From Rhizobium sp. SSA_523 (GTDB lineage Bacteria; Pseudomonadota; Alphaproteobacteria; Rhizobiales; Rhizobiaceae): a DNA stretch of 64,000 bases. The stretch spans positions 868,001 to 932,000 of the forward strand of contig NZ_CP129382.1 in assembly GCF_030435705.1 (NCBI RefSeq), in the 5' to 3' direction. The stretch's first letter is position 1. The number at the start of each line of letters is the position of its first letter. The translations under genes were made by a program, and so were the position numbers. Below the pieces are notes generated by a model. That model saw nothing but the letters and a program-made list of their open reading frames with translations, ran no database searches and was not told the origin of the DNA. Positions 39,092 through 47,646 of this stretch are shown piece by piece.

Positions 39092-41407
39092 CTATTTGGC
39101 CGGCTGCTGCGCACGCAACAGATTGGTCTCGTACTGGCTCTTGCCGGAATAGTACTGCCGTGGCCAGGCAATATCGGTCATGCCGATCCTGGCTGCCTCG
39201 TGCAGCGTCCAGGCCGGATCGGCCAGATGCGGGCGGGCAACGGCGCAAAGATCGGCACGCCCGGCGGCAATGATCGAATTGGCATGGTCGGCCTCGGAGA
39301 TCGCCCCGACGGCGATCGTGGGAATGCCCACCTCGTTGCGGATCTTGTCGGAGAACGGCGTCTGGAACAGCCGCCCGTAAACAGGCTTTTCCTGTTTCCA
39401 GACCTGGCCGGAAGAGCAATCGATAACATCGGCTCCGGCATCCTTGAACATTGTCGCGAAGATCGCCGCATCCTCCGGCTCGTTGCCGCCCTCTGCCCAG
39501 TCGTGGCAGGAGAGACGCACCGAGATCGGCTTGTCGGCCGGCCAGATGGCGCGGATGGCGCGGAAGACTTCCAGCGGATAGCGCGCACGGTTCTCGTGGC
39601 TGCCGCCATAGGCGTCGTCGCGCCGATTGGTCAGCGGCGACAGGAAGGAGGACATCAGATAGCCATGGGCGGCGTGGAATTCGAGCCAGTCGGCTCCGGT
39701 TTCCACCGCTCTGTGCGTGGCAGCCTCGAAATCCGCCCGGACGCGATCCATATCGCCCCGGTCCATCGCCTTCGGCACCTTGCTATTGTGCAGATAGGGC
39801 AGGGCGGAGGCCGAGATCAGCGGCCAGTCGTCCGCCTCGAGAGGCTGATCAATGCCGTCCCAGGCAAGACGCGTCGCCCCTTTCCGCCCCGCATGGCCAA
39901 GCTGAATGCCGACTTTCGCGCCGCTATTCTTGTGGACGAAGGAGACGAAGCGCTTCCAGCCCTCGATCTGTCCGTCATTCCAGAGGCCGAGGCAACCGGG
40001 CGTGATGCGGCCATCGGCCGAGACACAGGTCATCTCGGCAAACACGAGACCCGCGCCACCCATGGCGCGGGCGCCAAGATGCACGAGATGGAAATCGTCG
40101 AGCACGCCATCCGTGGAGGAATACATGGCCATCGGCGAGACGACGATGCGATTTTCCAGCCTGACGCCGCGCGCCTGGAACGGCGTGAACATCGGCGGCG
40201 GCACCTTGCCGCTCTTGCCCACGACAGCGCCGGACTGGCGCGCAAACCAGCGCTCATAGCCCTCCAGCCATTCGGGGTCGCGCAGGCGCAGGTTCTCGTG
40301 GCTGATGCGCTGCGAGCGGGTCAGCATGGAATACATGAACTGTTCGGGCGGCAGCGTATCGGCATAGCGGCTGCCCACCACTTCGAACCATTCCATGGCG
40401 TTGCGCGCGGCGTTCTGGATGCGCGCGACATCCACCCGGCGCACCTCTTCATAGGCTGACAGAACGGCGGGGATCTTGTCGGTCTGGTGGCCCATAATCT
40501 CGAACTGATTGGTCAGCTCGATTGCGTCGTCAATGGCAAGCTTCGTACCGGAACCGATGGCGAAGTGGGCCGTATGCGCCGCATCGCCCATCAGCACCAC
40601 ATGGCTGCGGCCGTTGAAATGGCTCCATTTGCCGCAGATCAGCCGCTGGAAGTTCAGCCAGGAGGAGCCGCGCATGTGGCGCGCATTGGTCATCAGCGGC
40701 GCGCCTTCCAGCACTTCCGAGAACAGGTCCTGGCAGAAATCGATCGATTCCTGCTGATCCAGCGCGCCAAGCCCATGCGCCTGATAGGCCTCCTCCGTGG
40801 TTTCGACGATGAAAGTGGAGGTCTTGTCGTCGAACTTGTAGATATGCGCCTGGAACCAGCCGTGGTCCGTCTTCCTGAAATCGAAGGTGAAGGCATCGAA
40901 CATCTTTTCCGTGCCGAGCCAGATGTAGCGGTTCGGGCGGATCACCATGTCGGGCTGGAAGATTTCGGCGTATTTCTGGCGGATGCGCGAATTGACGCCA
41001 TCGGCGGCAATGATCAGATCCGCCTCGGGATAATCCTGGTCGCCGGCGGCCTCCGTTTCGAAGACCAGCTCGACCCCAAGCGCCTCGCAACGGCGCTGGA
41101 GAATGTTCAGCAGCTTCTTGCGACCGATGCCGACAAAGCCATGGCCAGAAGTTCTCTGCCGCGTGCCCTTGAACAGGACCTCGATATCATCCCAGTGATT
41201 GAAGGCATCCTCGATCTCGGCGGCACTCTCGGCGTCCCAGATCCGCATGGACTGCATGGTCTGATCGGAAAAGACAACGCCCCAGCCAAACGTATCGTAA
41301 GGCCGGTTGCGTTCGATGACCCGGATCTCGTGCGCCGGGTGCCGCTTCTTCATCAGAAGCGCGAAATACAGACCAGCCGGACCGCCGCCGATGCAAACGA
41401 TGCGCAT
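39092..41407 (-). CDS. FAD monooxygenase/old-yellow-enzyme fusion acting on an aromatic acyl-CoA
   Basis: Bifunctional flavoprotein (771 aa). Residues 1-~390 are a flavin monooxygenase with [13 protein letters not shown] at the start and [14 protein letters not shown]. Residues ~395-771 are an old-yellow-enzyme reductase beginning [21 protein letters not shown] and containing [19 protein letters not shown]. This fusion defines 2-aminobenzoyl-CoA monooxygenase/reductase and its relatives, often labelled salicylyl-CoA 5-hydroxylase. It hydroxylates and partly dearomatises the CoA-activated ring. First gene of a six-gene operon; GAGGA precedes the ATG. Confidence 0.9.
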   Translation of the reverse strand: MRIVCIGGGPAGLYFALLMKKRHPAHEIRVIERNRPYDTFGWGVVFSDQTMQSMRIWDAESAAEIEDAFNHWDDIEVLFKGTRQRTSGHGFVGIGRKKLLNILQRRCEALGVELVFETEAAGDQDYPEADLIIAADGVNSRIRQKYAEIFQPDMVIRPNRYIWLGTEKMFDAFTFDFRKTDHGWFQAHIYKFDDKTSTFIVETTEEAYQAHGLGALDQQESIDFCQDLFSEVLEGAPLMTNARHMRGSSWLNFQRLICGKWSHFNGRSHVVLMGDAAHTAHFAIGSGTKLAIDDAIELTNQFEIMGHQTDKIPAVLSAYEEVRRVDVARIQNAARNAMEWFEVVGSRYADTLPPEQFMYSMLTRSQRISHENLRLRDPEWLEGYERWFARQSGAVVGKSGKVPPPMFTPFQARGVRLENRIVVSPMAMYSSTDGVLDDFHLVHLGARAMGGAGLVFAEMTCVSADGRITPGCLGLWNDGQIEGWKRFVSFVHKNSGAKVGIQLGHAGRKGATRLAWDGIDQPLEADDWPLISASALPYLHNSKVPKAMDRGDMDRVRADFEAATHRAVETGADWLEFHAAHGYLMSSFLSPLTNRRDDAYGGSHENRARYPLEVFRAIRAIWPADKPISVRLSCHDWAEGGNEPEDAAIFATMFKDAGADVIDCSSGQVWKQEKPVYGRLFQTPFSDKIRNEVGIPTIAVGAISEADHANSIIAAGRADLCAVARPHLADPAWTLHEAARIGMTDIAWPRQYYSGKSQYETNLLRAQQPAK

Positions 41408-41458
41408 AATCCAAGTCCTCCCTCAGCCATGCGCCGCTCCGGCGCGTCGTCCCATTAT

Positions 41459-41470
41459 TTTAAGTTTAAA
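41459..41470. promoter_or_regulatory. AT-rich dyad in the divergent promoter region
   Basis: TTTAA-GT-TTAAA lies 52 bp upstream of the oxygenase start in the 270-bp region shared with the divergent osmC-like gene. It stands out in GC-rich surroundings and could be an operator or promoter element for the aromatic-CoA operon. No regulator gene is adjacent. Confidence 0.4.
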
Positions 41471-41678
41471 GTAGATGGAGGCGGGCGGCAGCGTCAAGCA
41501 TCAATTTGCCGCATGCGTCGCGCGGCGTTAACGCTGGTGAAAAGCCCGCTCGGATGGCAGCTGTGTCACAGCAGCGTGCCGATCGGCCCCGCCGGAAGCC
41601 TCAGCCAGGGGCCTTGCCGAAGGCTCGGGGGACGATCTACGCAAAAGCAATGGAACGGGTATTGGGAGACGGAAGGAT

Positions 41679-42107
41679 ATGGTGGAGTTCAAAGTCAAAA
41701 CACGCCCGACAGGGGCATTGGCGCGGCTTTCCGGCCGCGGACAGGCACGTGTCGAAAGCCGGACCGGGGGAAGCCTGGAGGTCGTTACGGCGGTTTCGGA
41801 ACCGGGTTTCAATCCGCTCGACCTGCTCTACGCTTCGCTTGCGGCATGTCTGGTTCTGAGTGTGAAGGGAGCGGTGACGCGACTGCACCTCACCGAGCGT
41901 TTCGACGGTGTCGAGGCAGAGGTCACCGGAAACAAGGCGGAGGTCGGCCCGGCACGCGTAGAGACCCTGCACTGCCTGTTGCGGGTGCAGGGCCGTCTCA
42001 CGGTCGAGGAGGGTCATGCCATCAAGGAACTGGCCAAGGAACTGTGTACCGTCAGCAATACGCTTGGAACGCCCCCAACGATGGACCTTGTTCTCGAGAC
42101 GGCGTGA
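41679..42107 (+). CDS. OsmC-family peroxiredoxin-like protein
   Basis: A 142-residue OsmC/Ohr-fold protein. The two cysteines expected for thiol peroxidase activity are seen in LAACLVLSVKGA and ELCTVSNTL. It is divergent from the aromatic-CoA operon, with GGAAGG upstream. It may reduce organic peroxides; a direct link to the operon is not shown. Confidence 0.82.
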   Translation: MVEFKVKTRPTGALARLSGRGQARVESRTGGSLEVVTAVSEPGFNPLDLLYASLAACLVLSVKGAVTRLHLTERFDGVEAEVTGNKAEVGPARVETLHCLLRVQGRLTVEEGHAIKELAKELCTVSNTLGTPPTMDLVLETA

Positions 42108-42110
42108 CGA

Positions 42111-42608
42111 TCAATCGTCGTCGGGAATCAGCGTGTCGATCCCGAGAAGCGTGAGTTCGTTGCGGACCTTGCCGACACCTGGAACCCGACGCACGGTGGC
42201 GACGATCGCCTGCACCGTCTTCTGGTCGTCCACTTCGCCTTCCAGCGTCACGGTCGTGCCGTCGGCACGCACGTCGATGGTTTCCATGGCAACGATATCG
42301 GCCTGCTCGATTGCGTTGGTCACGCGCTCTTCCAGGTCGTCGCTCTCCTCCACGCCGACGGTTGCCGGCTTGCGGGGATCCGATACGGCTTCTTCCAAGC
42401 CGTCCGCATCGGCGTTGTCGACGCTATAGCCCTTGTTGCGCTCGCGGTCGAAATTGGCTTTTGGATCGCCATAGGCGGCGTTTTCGACCTCTCCCGCTCC
42501 GGCACCGGCCTGGTCGGCATAGGGCCAGCCATCATCGATATTGCGGGTGTCATAGTCACGATAGTCCTCTTCGCGAGAGATATCGTTGACGGGTTTGTTC
42601 GTGGCCAT
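42111..42608 (-). CDS. BON-domain protein
   Basis: A 165-residue protein. The first ~90 residues are acidic and low in order (DYDTRNIDDGWPYADQAG and so on). The C-terminal ~70 residues are one BON domain (LEERVTNAIEQAD...VRADGTTVTLEGEVDDQKTV...VPGVGKVRNEL). There is no signal peptide, so it is probably cytoplasmic. BON domains bind membranes or ligands in stress proteins. It ends 3 nt from the convergent osmC-like gene. ATG 42608 has AGGAG upstream. Confidence 0.82.
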   Translation of the reverse strand: MATNKPVNDISREEDYRDYDTRNIDDGWPYADQAGAGAGEVENAAYGDPKANFDRERNKGYSVDNADADGLEEAVSDPRKPATVGVEESDDLEERVTNAIEQADIVAMETIDVRADGTTVTLEGEVDDQKTVQAIVATVRRVPGVGKVRNELTLLGIDTLIPDDD

Positions 42609-42673
42609 GGGAAACTCCTGATCCTGGTTGGCGTCATAACGCTCCAGTGGGGTTTTGGTTCGGTCCTGGCGTG

Positions 42674-43168
42674 TCACCGCGCCGATTTCTCCCACTTTCG
42701 AATCAGTCGGTCCCGCTTGAGGCGCGACAGGCGCTTCAGCCAGAAGACGCCATCCAGCTGATCGACCTCGTGCTGGATGCAGGTGGCGAGAAAACCATCC
42801 GCCTCCGCCTCCTGCGCCACGCCGTCCAGCCCCTGGTAACGGAAGCGGATCTTGGCCGGACGGTCGACCTCTTCGGTCATGCCCGGCATGGCGACGCTGC
42901 CTTCTATGAACCGCTGCCGATCGGTGGAGGACCAAAGGATCTGCGGATTGATGTGGATGTGAACGGGCTCGCCTGGATCGAGTGCGATGACGCTGACGCG
43001 CTTCGATATGCCGATATGGGCTGCCGTGATCCCGACGCCCGGCGCGGCCTTCATTGTCTCCAGAAGATCCTGAACGAGGCTTTTCAGCTCCTCGTCGAAG
43101 ACTTCGACCAAATGGCAGGGCGCGGCAAGGCGGGGGTCGGGGTAACGAAGAATTGGGTGAATTGTCAC
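42674..43168 (-). CDS. Peptide-deformylase-like protein lacking two metal ligands
   Basis: A 164-residue protein of the peptide deformylase fold. The three Def motifs are recognisable but altered: GxGLAAxQ reads GVGITAAHIG, EGCLS reads EGSVAM (metal Cys replaced by Ser), and HExDH reads HEVDQ (second His replaced by Gln). With two of three metal ligands missing, deformylase activity is unlikely. It may be a paralogue with another role. The start is GTG 43168 with GAGGA upstream. Confidence 0.85.
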   Translation of the reverse strand: MTIHPILRYPDPRLAAPCHLVEVFDEELKSLVQDLLETMKAAPGVGITAAHIGISKRVSVIALDPGEPVHIHINPQILWSSTDRQRFIEGSVAMPGMTEEVDRPAKIRFRYQGLDGVAQEAEADGFLATCIQHEVDQLDGVFWLKRLSRLKRDRLIRKWEKSAR

Positions 43169-43370
43169 GGGTCCTCGCAGGCTGGTTCAGGATTGCGGCA
43201 AAAGGATCATCTTCATGGGGTAGACCCCGGGCTGTCTATGATTTAGCAGGGTGGAGCTCGTCTGCAGGTCACTTGCACGGGCCAGGCTATCTAATTGTTG
43301 ACATTCGTTTTTCGGTAGCCATCTTGCTTGCGCCGGCATGCAGGATGTCAAAAGGCGAGGAGCGGGCGCA

Positions 43371-44786
43371 ATGACCCATATCGAACCGGACCGCATCCGC
43401 CCCTCGGCCGCAGAGGAGCATGACGACATCTATGGCGAGGATGGCTCCGTCCGCGGCGACTTCCTGGCGCTTGTCGGCGCTGCCATTGCCGATCGCGATC
43501 TCCTCTTCCTGCGCCAGCATGTGGCGACCCTCCACGAATCCGAACTCGGCGACCTGATCGAATCGATGCAGCCGGACCTGCGTCTGGCGCTCGTGAAATT
43601 GCTGGGCGACGATTTCGACCTGACCGCGCTGACCGAGGTGGATGAAGCTATCCGCCTCGAAATCGTGGAGCAGATGCCGAATGCGCAGATCGCTGCCGCT
43701 CTGGGCGAACTCGATTCCGATGATGCCGTCTACATTCTCGAGGACCTAGACCAGGAGGACCGCGAGGAGATCCTCGCGCAACTGCCCTTTACGGAGCGGG
43801 TACGGCTGCGGCGCGCTCTCGATTACCCGGAAAGCTCGGCCGGCCGCCGCATGCAGACGGAATTCGTCGCCGTGCCGCCGTTCTGGACGGTCGGGCAGAC
43901 CATCGACTATATGCGGGAGGACGACGACCTGCCCGACAGCTTCACGCAGATCTTCGTCATTGACCCGACCTTCAAGCTGCTGGGCGTCGTCGATCTTGAC
44001 AGGATCCTGCGCACAAAGCGCCAGGTGAAGATCGAAACCGTGATGCGGGAGACCAATTATCCGATTCCGGCGGATATGGACCAGGAGGAGGCGGCCCAGC
44101 TCTTCGAGCAATATGACCTGATCTCCGCGGCCGTCGTCGACGACAATGGCCGGCTTGTCGGCGTTCTGACGATCGACGACGTGGTCGACGTCATCCAGGA
44201 GGAGGCGGAAGAGGACATCATGCGCCTTGGCGGCGTGGGCGACGAAGAGCTCTCCGACTCAGCCATCGAGACCTCGCGCTCGCGCGTGCCCTGGCTGCTG
44301 GTCAACCTCGTCACCGCCTTCCTGGCCGCCTCGGTCATCTCGCTCTTCGAAGCAACGATCGAGCAGATCGTCGCGCTTGCCGTCCTGATGCCGATCGTCG
44401 CCGGCATGGGCGGCAATGCAGGATCGCAGACCATGACCGTGACCGTGCGGGCCCTGGCGACCCGCAACCTCGATATTCACAATGCTTGGCGCGTCGTCCG
44501 CCGCGAGGCCGGTGTCGGCCTGCTGAACGGCGCCGTGTTCGGCATTCTGATCGGCCTTGCCGCCGGCCTCTGGTTTCAGGATCCCAATATCGGTGGAATC
44601 ATCGCAACTGCGATGCTGATCAACATGATGGCCGCGGCCCTTGCCGGAATCATGATCCCGCTGCTTCTCGACCGGATCGGCGCCGATCCGGCCGTCGCAT
44701 CGGCCGTCTTCGTCACGACAGTCACCGATATTACCGGCTTCTTCGCCTTTCTCGGCCTTGCCACATGGTGGTTCGCCATTCGCTGA
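43371..44786 (+). CDS. mgtE: Magnesium transporter MgtE
   Basis: Mg2+ channel (471 aa). It has an N-terminal helical MgtE-N domain (~40-150, LGELDSDDAVYILEDLDQEDR), two CBS domains (~155-275) as magnesium sensors, and a C-terminal membrane domain with five helices including LAVLMPIVAGMGGNAGSQT, the conserved pore region. ATG 43371 is chosen with GAGGAG upstream; TTGACA at 43298 may be a -35 box. No magnesium M-box riboswitch is recognisable. Confidence 0.94.
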   Translation: MTHIEPDRIRPSAAEEHDDIYGEDGSVRGDFLALVGAAIADRDLLFLRQHVATLHESELGDLIESMQPDLRLALVKLLGDDFDLTALTEVDEAIRLEIVEQMPNAQIAAALGELDSDDAVYILEDLDQEDREEILAQLPFTERVRLRRALDYPESSAGRRMQTEFVAVPPFWTVGQTIDYMREDDDLPDSFTQIFVIDPTFKLLGVVDLDRILRTKRQVKIETVMRETNYPIPADMDQEEAAQLFEQYDLISAAVVDDNGRLVGVLTIDDVVDVIQEEAEEDIMRLGGVGDEELSDSAIETSRSRVPWLLVNLVTAFLAASVISLFEATIEQIVALAVLMPIVAGMGGNAGSQTMTVTVRALATRNLDIHNAWRVVRREAGVGLLNGAVFGILIGLAAGLWFQDPNIGGIIATAMLINMMAAALAGIMIPLLLDRIGADPAVASAVFVTTVTDITGFFAFLGLATWWFAIR

Positions 44787-44820
44787 GGGGTGAGAAGCGA
44801 GGCTCTCACGCCGCCGAAAA

Positions 44821-44842
44821 TTGACTTATACGTAAAAGTAAA
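44821..44842 (+). promoter_or_regulatory. 22-bp imperfect palindrome, likely MerR operator
   Basis: The two 11-bp halves, meeting at a central CG, match as an inverted repeat at 9 of 11 positions. It lies 30 nt before the MerR gene start. Size and symmetry fit a MerR-type operator, suggesting autoregulation. Confidence 0.55.
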
Positions 44843-44871
44843 TTAGCCTTCCTGACACAGAGGAAGCTGGC

Positions 44872-45258
44872 GTGCAAAAATACTATACCATCACTGAATT
44901 GACGCGTGAATTTGGCGTTTCAACCCGTACCCTCCGCTTTTATGAGGATGAGGGGCTGATCCATCCCGAGCGTCGCGGCCGGACGAGACTGTTCCGGATC
45001 GCCGACCGCCGCCTCATTCAGGAGATCCTCCGTGGCAGGCGCATCGGCTTCACCATTGCTGAAATTCGCGAGATCATCCAGGTCTACAAGGAGCCGCCCG
45101 GGGAACTGGGCCAGCTCAAATTACTGATGAAACATGTCGACCAGAAGCGGGATGAATTGCGTCAGAAGCGCAAGGATATCGAGGAAACGCTGGCCGAGCT
45201 CGATCATGTTGAGGAGGCGTGCCTGACACGCCTCGCCGAGATCGGCGTCGGCACCTGA
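44872..45258 (+). CDS. MerR-family transcriptional regulator
   Basis: A 128-residue regulator. The winged helix (YYTITELTREFGVSTRTLRFYEDEGLI) is followed by RRGRTRLFRIADRR and a long dimerisation coiled coil (KHVDQKRDELRQKRKDIEETLAEL). It resembles the LiuR-type MerR proteins that control acyl-CoA catabolism; metal-binding cysteines are lacking. The start is GTG 44872 with GAGGAAG upstream. The adjacent genes are not acyl-CoA genes, so targets may be elsewhere. Confidence 0.9.
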   Translation: MQKYYTITELTREFGVSTRTLRFYEDEGLIHPERRGRTRLFRIADRRLIQEILRGRRIGFTIAEIREIIQVYKEPPGELGQLKLLMKHVDQKRDELRQKRKDIEETLAELDHVEEACLTRLAEIGVGT

Positions 45259-45299
45259 TCAGACCGTCCCGGATGCGCTGACCGATCCTTGCGTCGCGT

Positions 45300-46295
45300 T
45301 TACGGCGCCATGCCGACCGCCGTGCATTCATTGGTGATGTCCAGAACGCGCTGGTCGGTCTGCGGATCGATCTGGCCGCTTTGCATCGGCGTGAACAGCG
45401 ATTGCGCGATCAGCCGATCGGCGGTGCAGGCACAAAATCTCTGGCAGAGACCGGCCTCATGACGTCCCGCCGTGCAGGAGATTTCGCAGCTGCGCGTGAA
45501 GCTTGCGACCGGATCGGCCGCGGGCGGCGGGATGACCAGCGATGCAAGATAGACGAGCGCGATCAGCACCGGCTGGTGGACAAGATAGAAGATAAGGCTG
45601 TGCTGCCCCGCTTTCGTCAGAAGATTGGGCCTCGTCTGCCATTGCGCCAGACGATGCAGGCCGTTCGAGCGCTGCAGCCATCCGCCCGCCGCAATGCCAG
45701 CGAGAACGGCGCTGAACCACGGAAAGAGCGGGACGAAATCGTTGGAGCGGGGCATGGCCTCGGCAAAGCCCAGCCAGGCGAGCCATTTGGTGTTGAACAC
45801 CGCCGAGCGCAGGAGATCGGGAACGAGCCAGCCATCGACGACGAAGCCGATGCCAATGATCGCCGCGGTCGCGGCTGTGATGATCGGCGGCAGCGGGAGA
45901 AAGGCAAGGCCGAGCAGGCTGGACACGGCGATATTGTGCAGGATGCCGAAAAAGATCCATTCCTGCGGCAGGGCGATATAGGTGCCGAGGCTGATCAGTG
46001 CCGCCGCCGCCGCGACCATGCCCATGCGCTTGCGATACGAGGACCAGCGGATGGCGGGCCGGTGCGCCAGAACCAGGCTCACGCCGACGAGGAAGAGAAA
46101 GCTTGTGGCGATCAGGCGCGCATAGATCTTCCAGGCGCCGGTCGTGGCCGTTCCGGCTTCGACATAGCCGAAGAATTCCAGATCCCAGGTGAAATGGTAG
46201 GAGGCCATGGCGACCAGCGCCAGGCCGCGGGCGGTATCGATGAGGGGAATGCGCGGCGTGAGGAGCATGCCGGCTCGGGTCTCTGTGGCGGACAC
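45300..46295 (-). CDS. DUF1624/HGSNAT-like membrane protein with Cys-rich tail
   Basis: A 331-residue inner-membrane protein of the heparan-alpha-glucosaminide N-acetyltransferase-like family. There are about eight helices, starting RIPLIDTARGLALVAMASYHFTWDLEF with the conserved His. After the last helix comes a ~75-residue soluble tail with six cysteines (SCEISC, LCQRFCAC, ECTAV). The substrate is unknown; acyl transfer to a sugar is a family guess. The start is GTG 46295 with AAGGATA upstream; ATG 46268 is an alternative. Confidence 0.8.
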   Translation of the reverse strand: MSATETRAGMLLTPRIPLIDTARGLALVAMASYHFTWDLEFFGYVEAGTATTGAWKIYARLIATSFLFLVGVSLVLAHRPAIRWSSYRKRMGMVAAAAALISLGTYIALPQEWIFFGILHNIAVSSLLGLAFLPLPPIITAATAAIIGIGFVVDGWLVPDLLRSAVFNTKWLAWLGFAEAMPRSNDFVPLFPWFSAVLAGIAAGGWLQRSNGLHRLAQWQTRPNLLTKAGQHSLIFYLVHQPVLIALVYLASLVIPPPAADPVASFTRSCEISCTAGRHEAGLCQRFCACTADRLIAQSLFTPMQSGQIDPQTDQRVLDITNECTAVGMAP

Positions 46296-46310
46296 AGGCT
46301 ATCCTTATAC

Positions 46311-47009
46311 TTAACTTTGACCGACATTCTGATCCATCAGGGCCAGCCGGGCCTCGGAGAAAAACTGCCGTCGCGTCAGGACCGTGATCACGAACAGCGT
46401 CGACGCCATAAACATGTAGGGCCCGATGAACCAGCCGAGATAGCCGATGCTGAGAAAAATTGTCCGAAGTCCCGCATTGAAGTGCCGCGCGGCGATGATG
46501 TTCATCCGGATCACCCGCTCCGCATCGCGCAGCGCCTTTTCCGGATCGGCCTTGTAATCGCCGGACATGGGAAGGCCGCCGAACAGGATGGTGCAATAGT
46601 TGAACAGGCGATAGGACCATCCGAACTTGAAGAAGGAATAGCCGAACAGGGCGGTCAGCCCGACAACCTTCGCCTCGAAGGCGGCGCGCCCGCTATAGCT
46701 GACGAAAGCAAGGTCGCGCACCACGGCATCCACCTGATCGGTGGCGCCGAGAAGCGCAAAACATCCGCCGATCGCGAAGATCGAGGTTGAGGCGAAAAAG
46801 GCCGTGCCATTCTGCAGGCCGGCCATGATCTGGGTATCGATCATCTTCAGGTCACGCCCGAGCGAATTGTGGATCCACTGGCGCCGCCGCTCGGCCATGG
46901 CCTGGTTGAGGCTTTGCCGCGGCAGGATGGGCTCGCCGCTGGTCAGCCAGGAATAGCCGAACCAGAGCAGGCCGAAGAGGGAAAGCGCAATATAATCGGC
47001 GGAGGTCAT
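46311..47009 (-). CDS. DUF599 membrane protein
   Basis: A 232-residue membrane protein of the DUF599 family with about four helices. Family features: MAERRRQWIHNSLGRDLKMIDTQIMAGLQNGTAFFAST near the N-terminus, and a cytoplasmic segment with HFNAGLRTIFLSIGYLGW. Function unknown. It lies 15 nt upstream of the DUF1624 gene, so the two are probably co-transcribed. Confidence 0.85.
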   Translation of the reverse strand: MTSADYIALSLFGLLWFGYSWLTSGEPILPRQSLNQAMAERRRQWIHNSLGRDLKMIDTQIMAGLQNGTAFFASTSIFAIGGCFALLGATDQVDAVVRDLAFVSYSGRAAFEAKVVGLTALFGYSFFKFGWSYRLFNYCTILFGGLPMSGDYKADPEKALRDAERVIRMNIIAARHFNAGLRTIFLSIGYLGWFIGPYMFMASTLFVITVLTRRQFFSEARLALMDQNVGQS

Positions 47010-47193
47010 TTCGGCAGAACACTCGTCGGAAGGGGGTGGAACAAGCTATGCGGCACTTGCGCTGCATGCGCAAGACGGCTCGCAGGAGGCGCCCGAGCCG
47101 CAATTCACGGCAGCATTGCGGCAGACGCACTTGTTATCTGTGCATAGCTGTGCAGAAAGGCGGCTCGTGTTGTGAACGGGTTCGTTTTTGCAG

Positions 47194-47222
47194 TTGCGAA
47201 ATATGAACCACGTTAATATAGA
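47194..47222 (+). promoter_or_regulatory. Putative promoter of the small membrane protein gene
   Basis: TTGCGA (47194-47199) and TATAGA (47217-47222) are spaced 17 nt, in an AT-rich patch about 50 nt before the 33-codon reading frame. Confidence 0.4.
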
Positions 47223-47269
47223 GTTAAAGGCTTGCGGCGAAATCGGCCGCGACCGCAACTGGAGCAATC

Positions 47270-47371
47270 ATGGAAGAAACTGCGCAGAAGTCATGCTGGG
47301 GCGTCACCGTCAAAGCATTGTGTGGCTTTGCTGGCGTCCTCGCTTTGGCCTATCTCTTCGGTACGATCTGA
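47270..47371 (+). CDS. Small (33-residue) single-helix membrane protein
   Basis: A short reading frame starting MEETAQKSCWGVTVKAL and continuing CGFAGVLALAYLFGTI, so a polar N-terminus and one hydrophobic helix. GGAGC lies 5 nt before the ATG and a plausible promoter lies upstream. No family is recognised. Support is the good ribosome site, the promoter and the coherent membrane-helix composition. Confidence 0.55.
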   Translation: MEETAQKSCWGVTVKALCGFAGVLALAYLFGTI

Positions 47372-47646
47372 GCATTCTTCACGTCTTCCCAATCCCGATC
47401 ATGTCACGCCGCCCATACCGGGCAATCGCCGAAAGCTCGAGCGGCTGAGCTTATCGTCGCCTGCAGCAGCGCGTCGCGTGGCATGAGGCGGATCGGCCGT
47501 GGTGATCCTGCCGGGAATTCGTGTTATGCCGCGTCTGTCAAGCGGGAGCGGCCTTGCCCGCCGGATCACACAGGTGGTGCTAGCGAGAGGCCGGGCTGAG
47601 GGGGTTTAACCCTTGGTTCAATCTGGCAGCCGGGATAGTCAACATC

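Noticed and set aside
43169..43370. Magnesium riboswitch upstream of mgtE
   Set aside because: No M-box helices or conserved strings recognised; only a possible -35 box.
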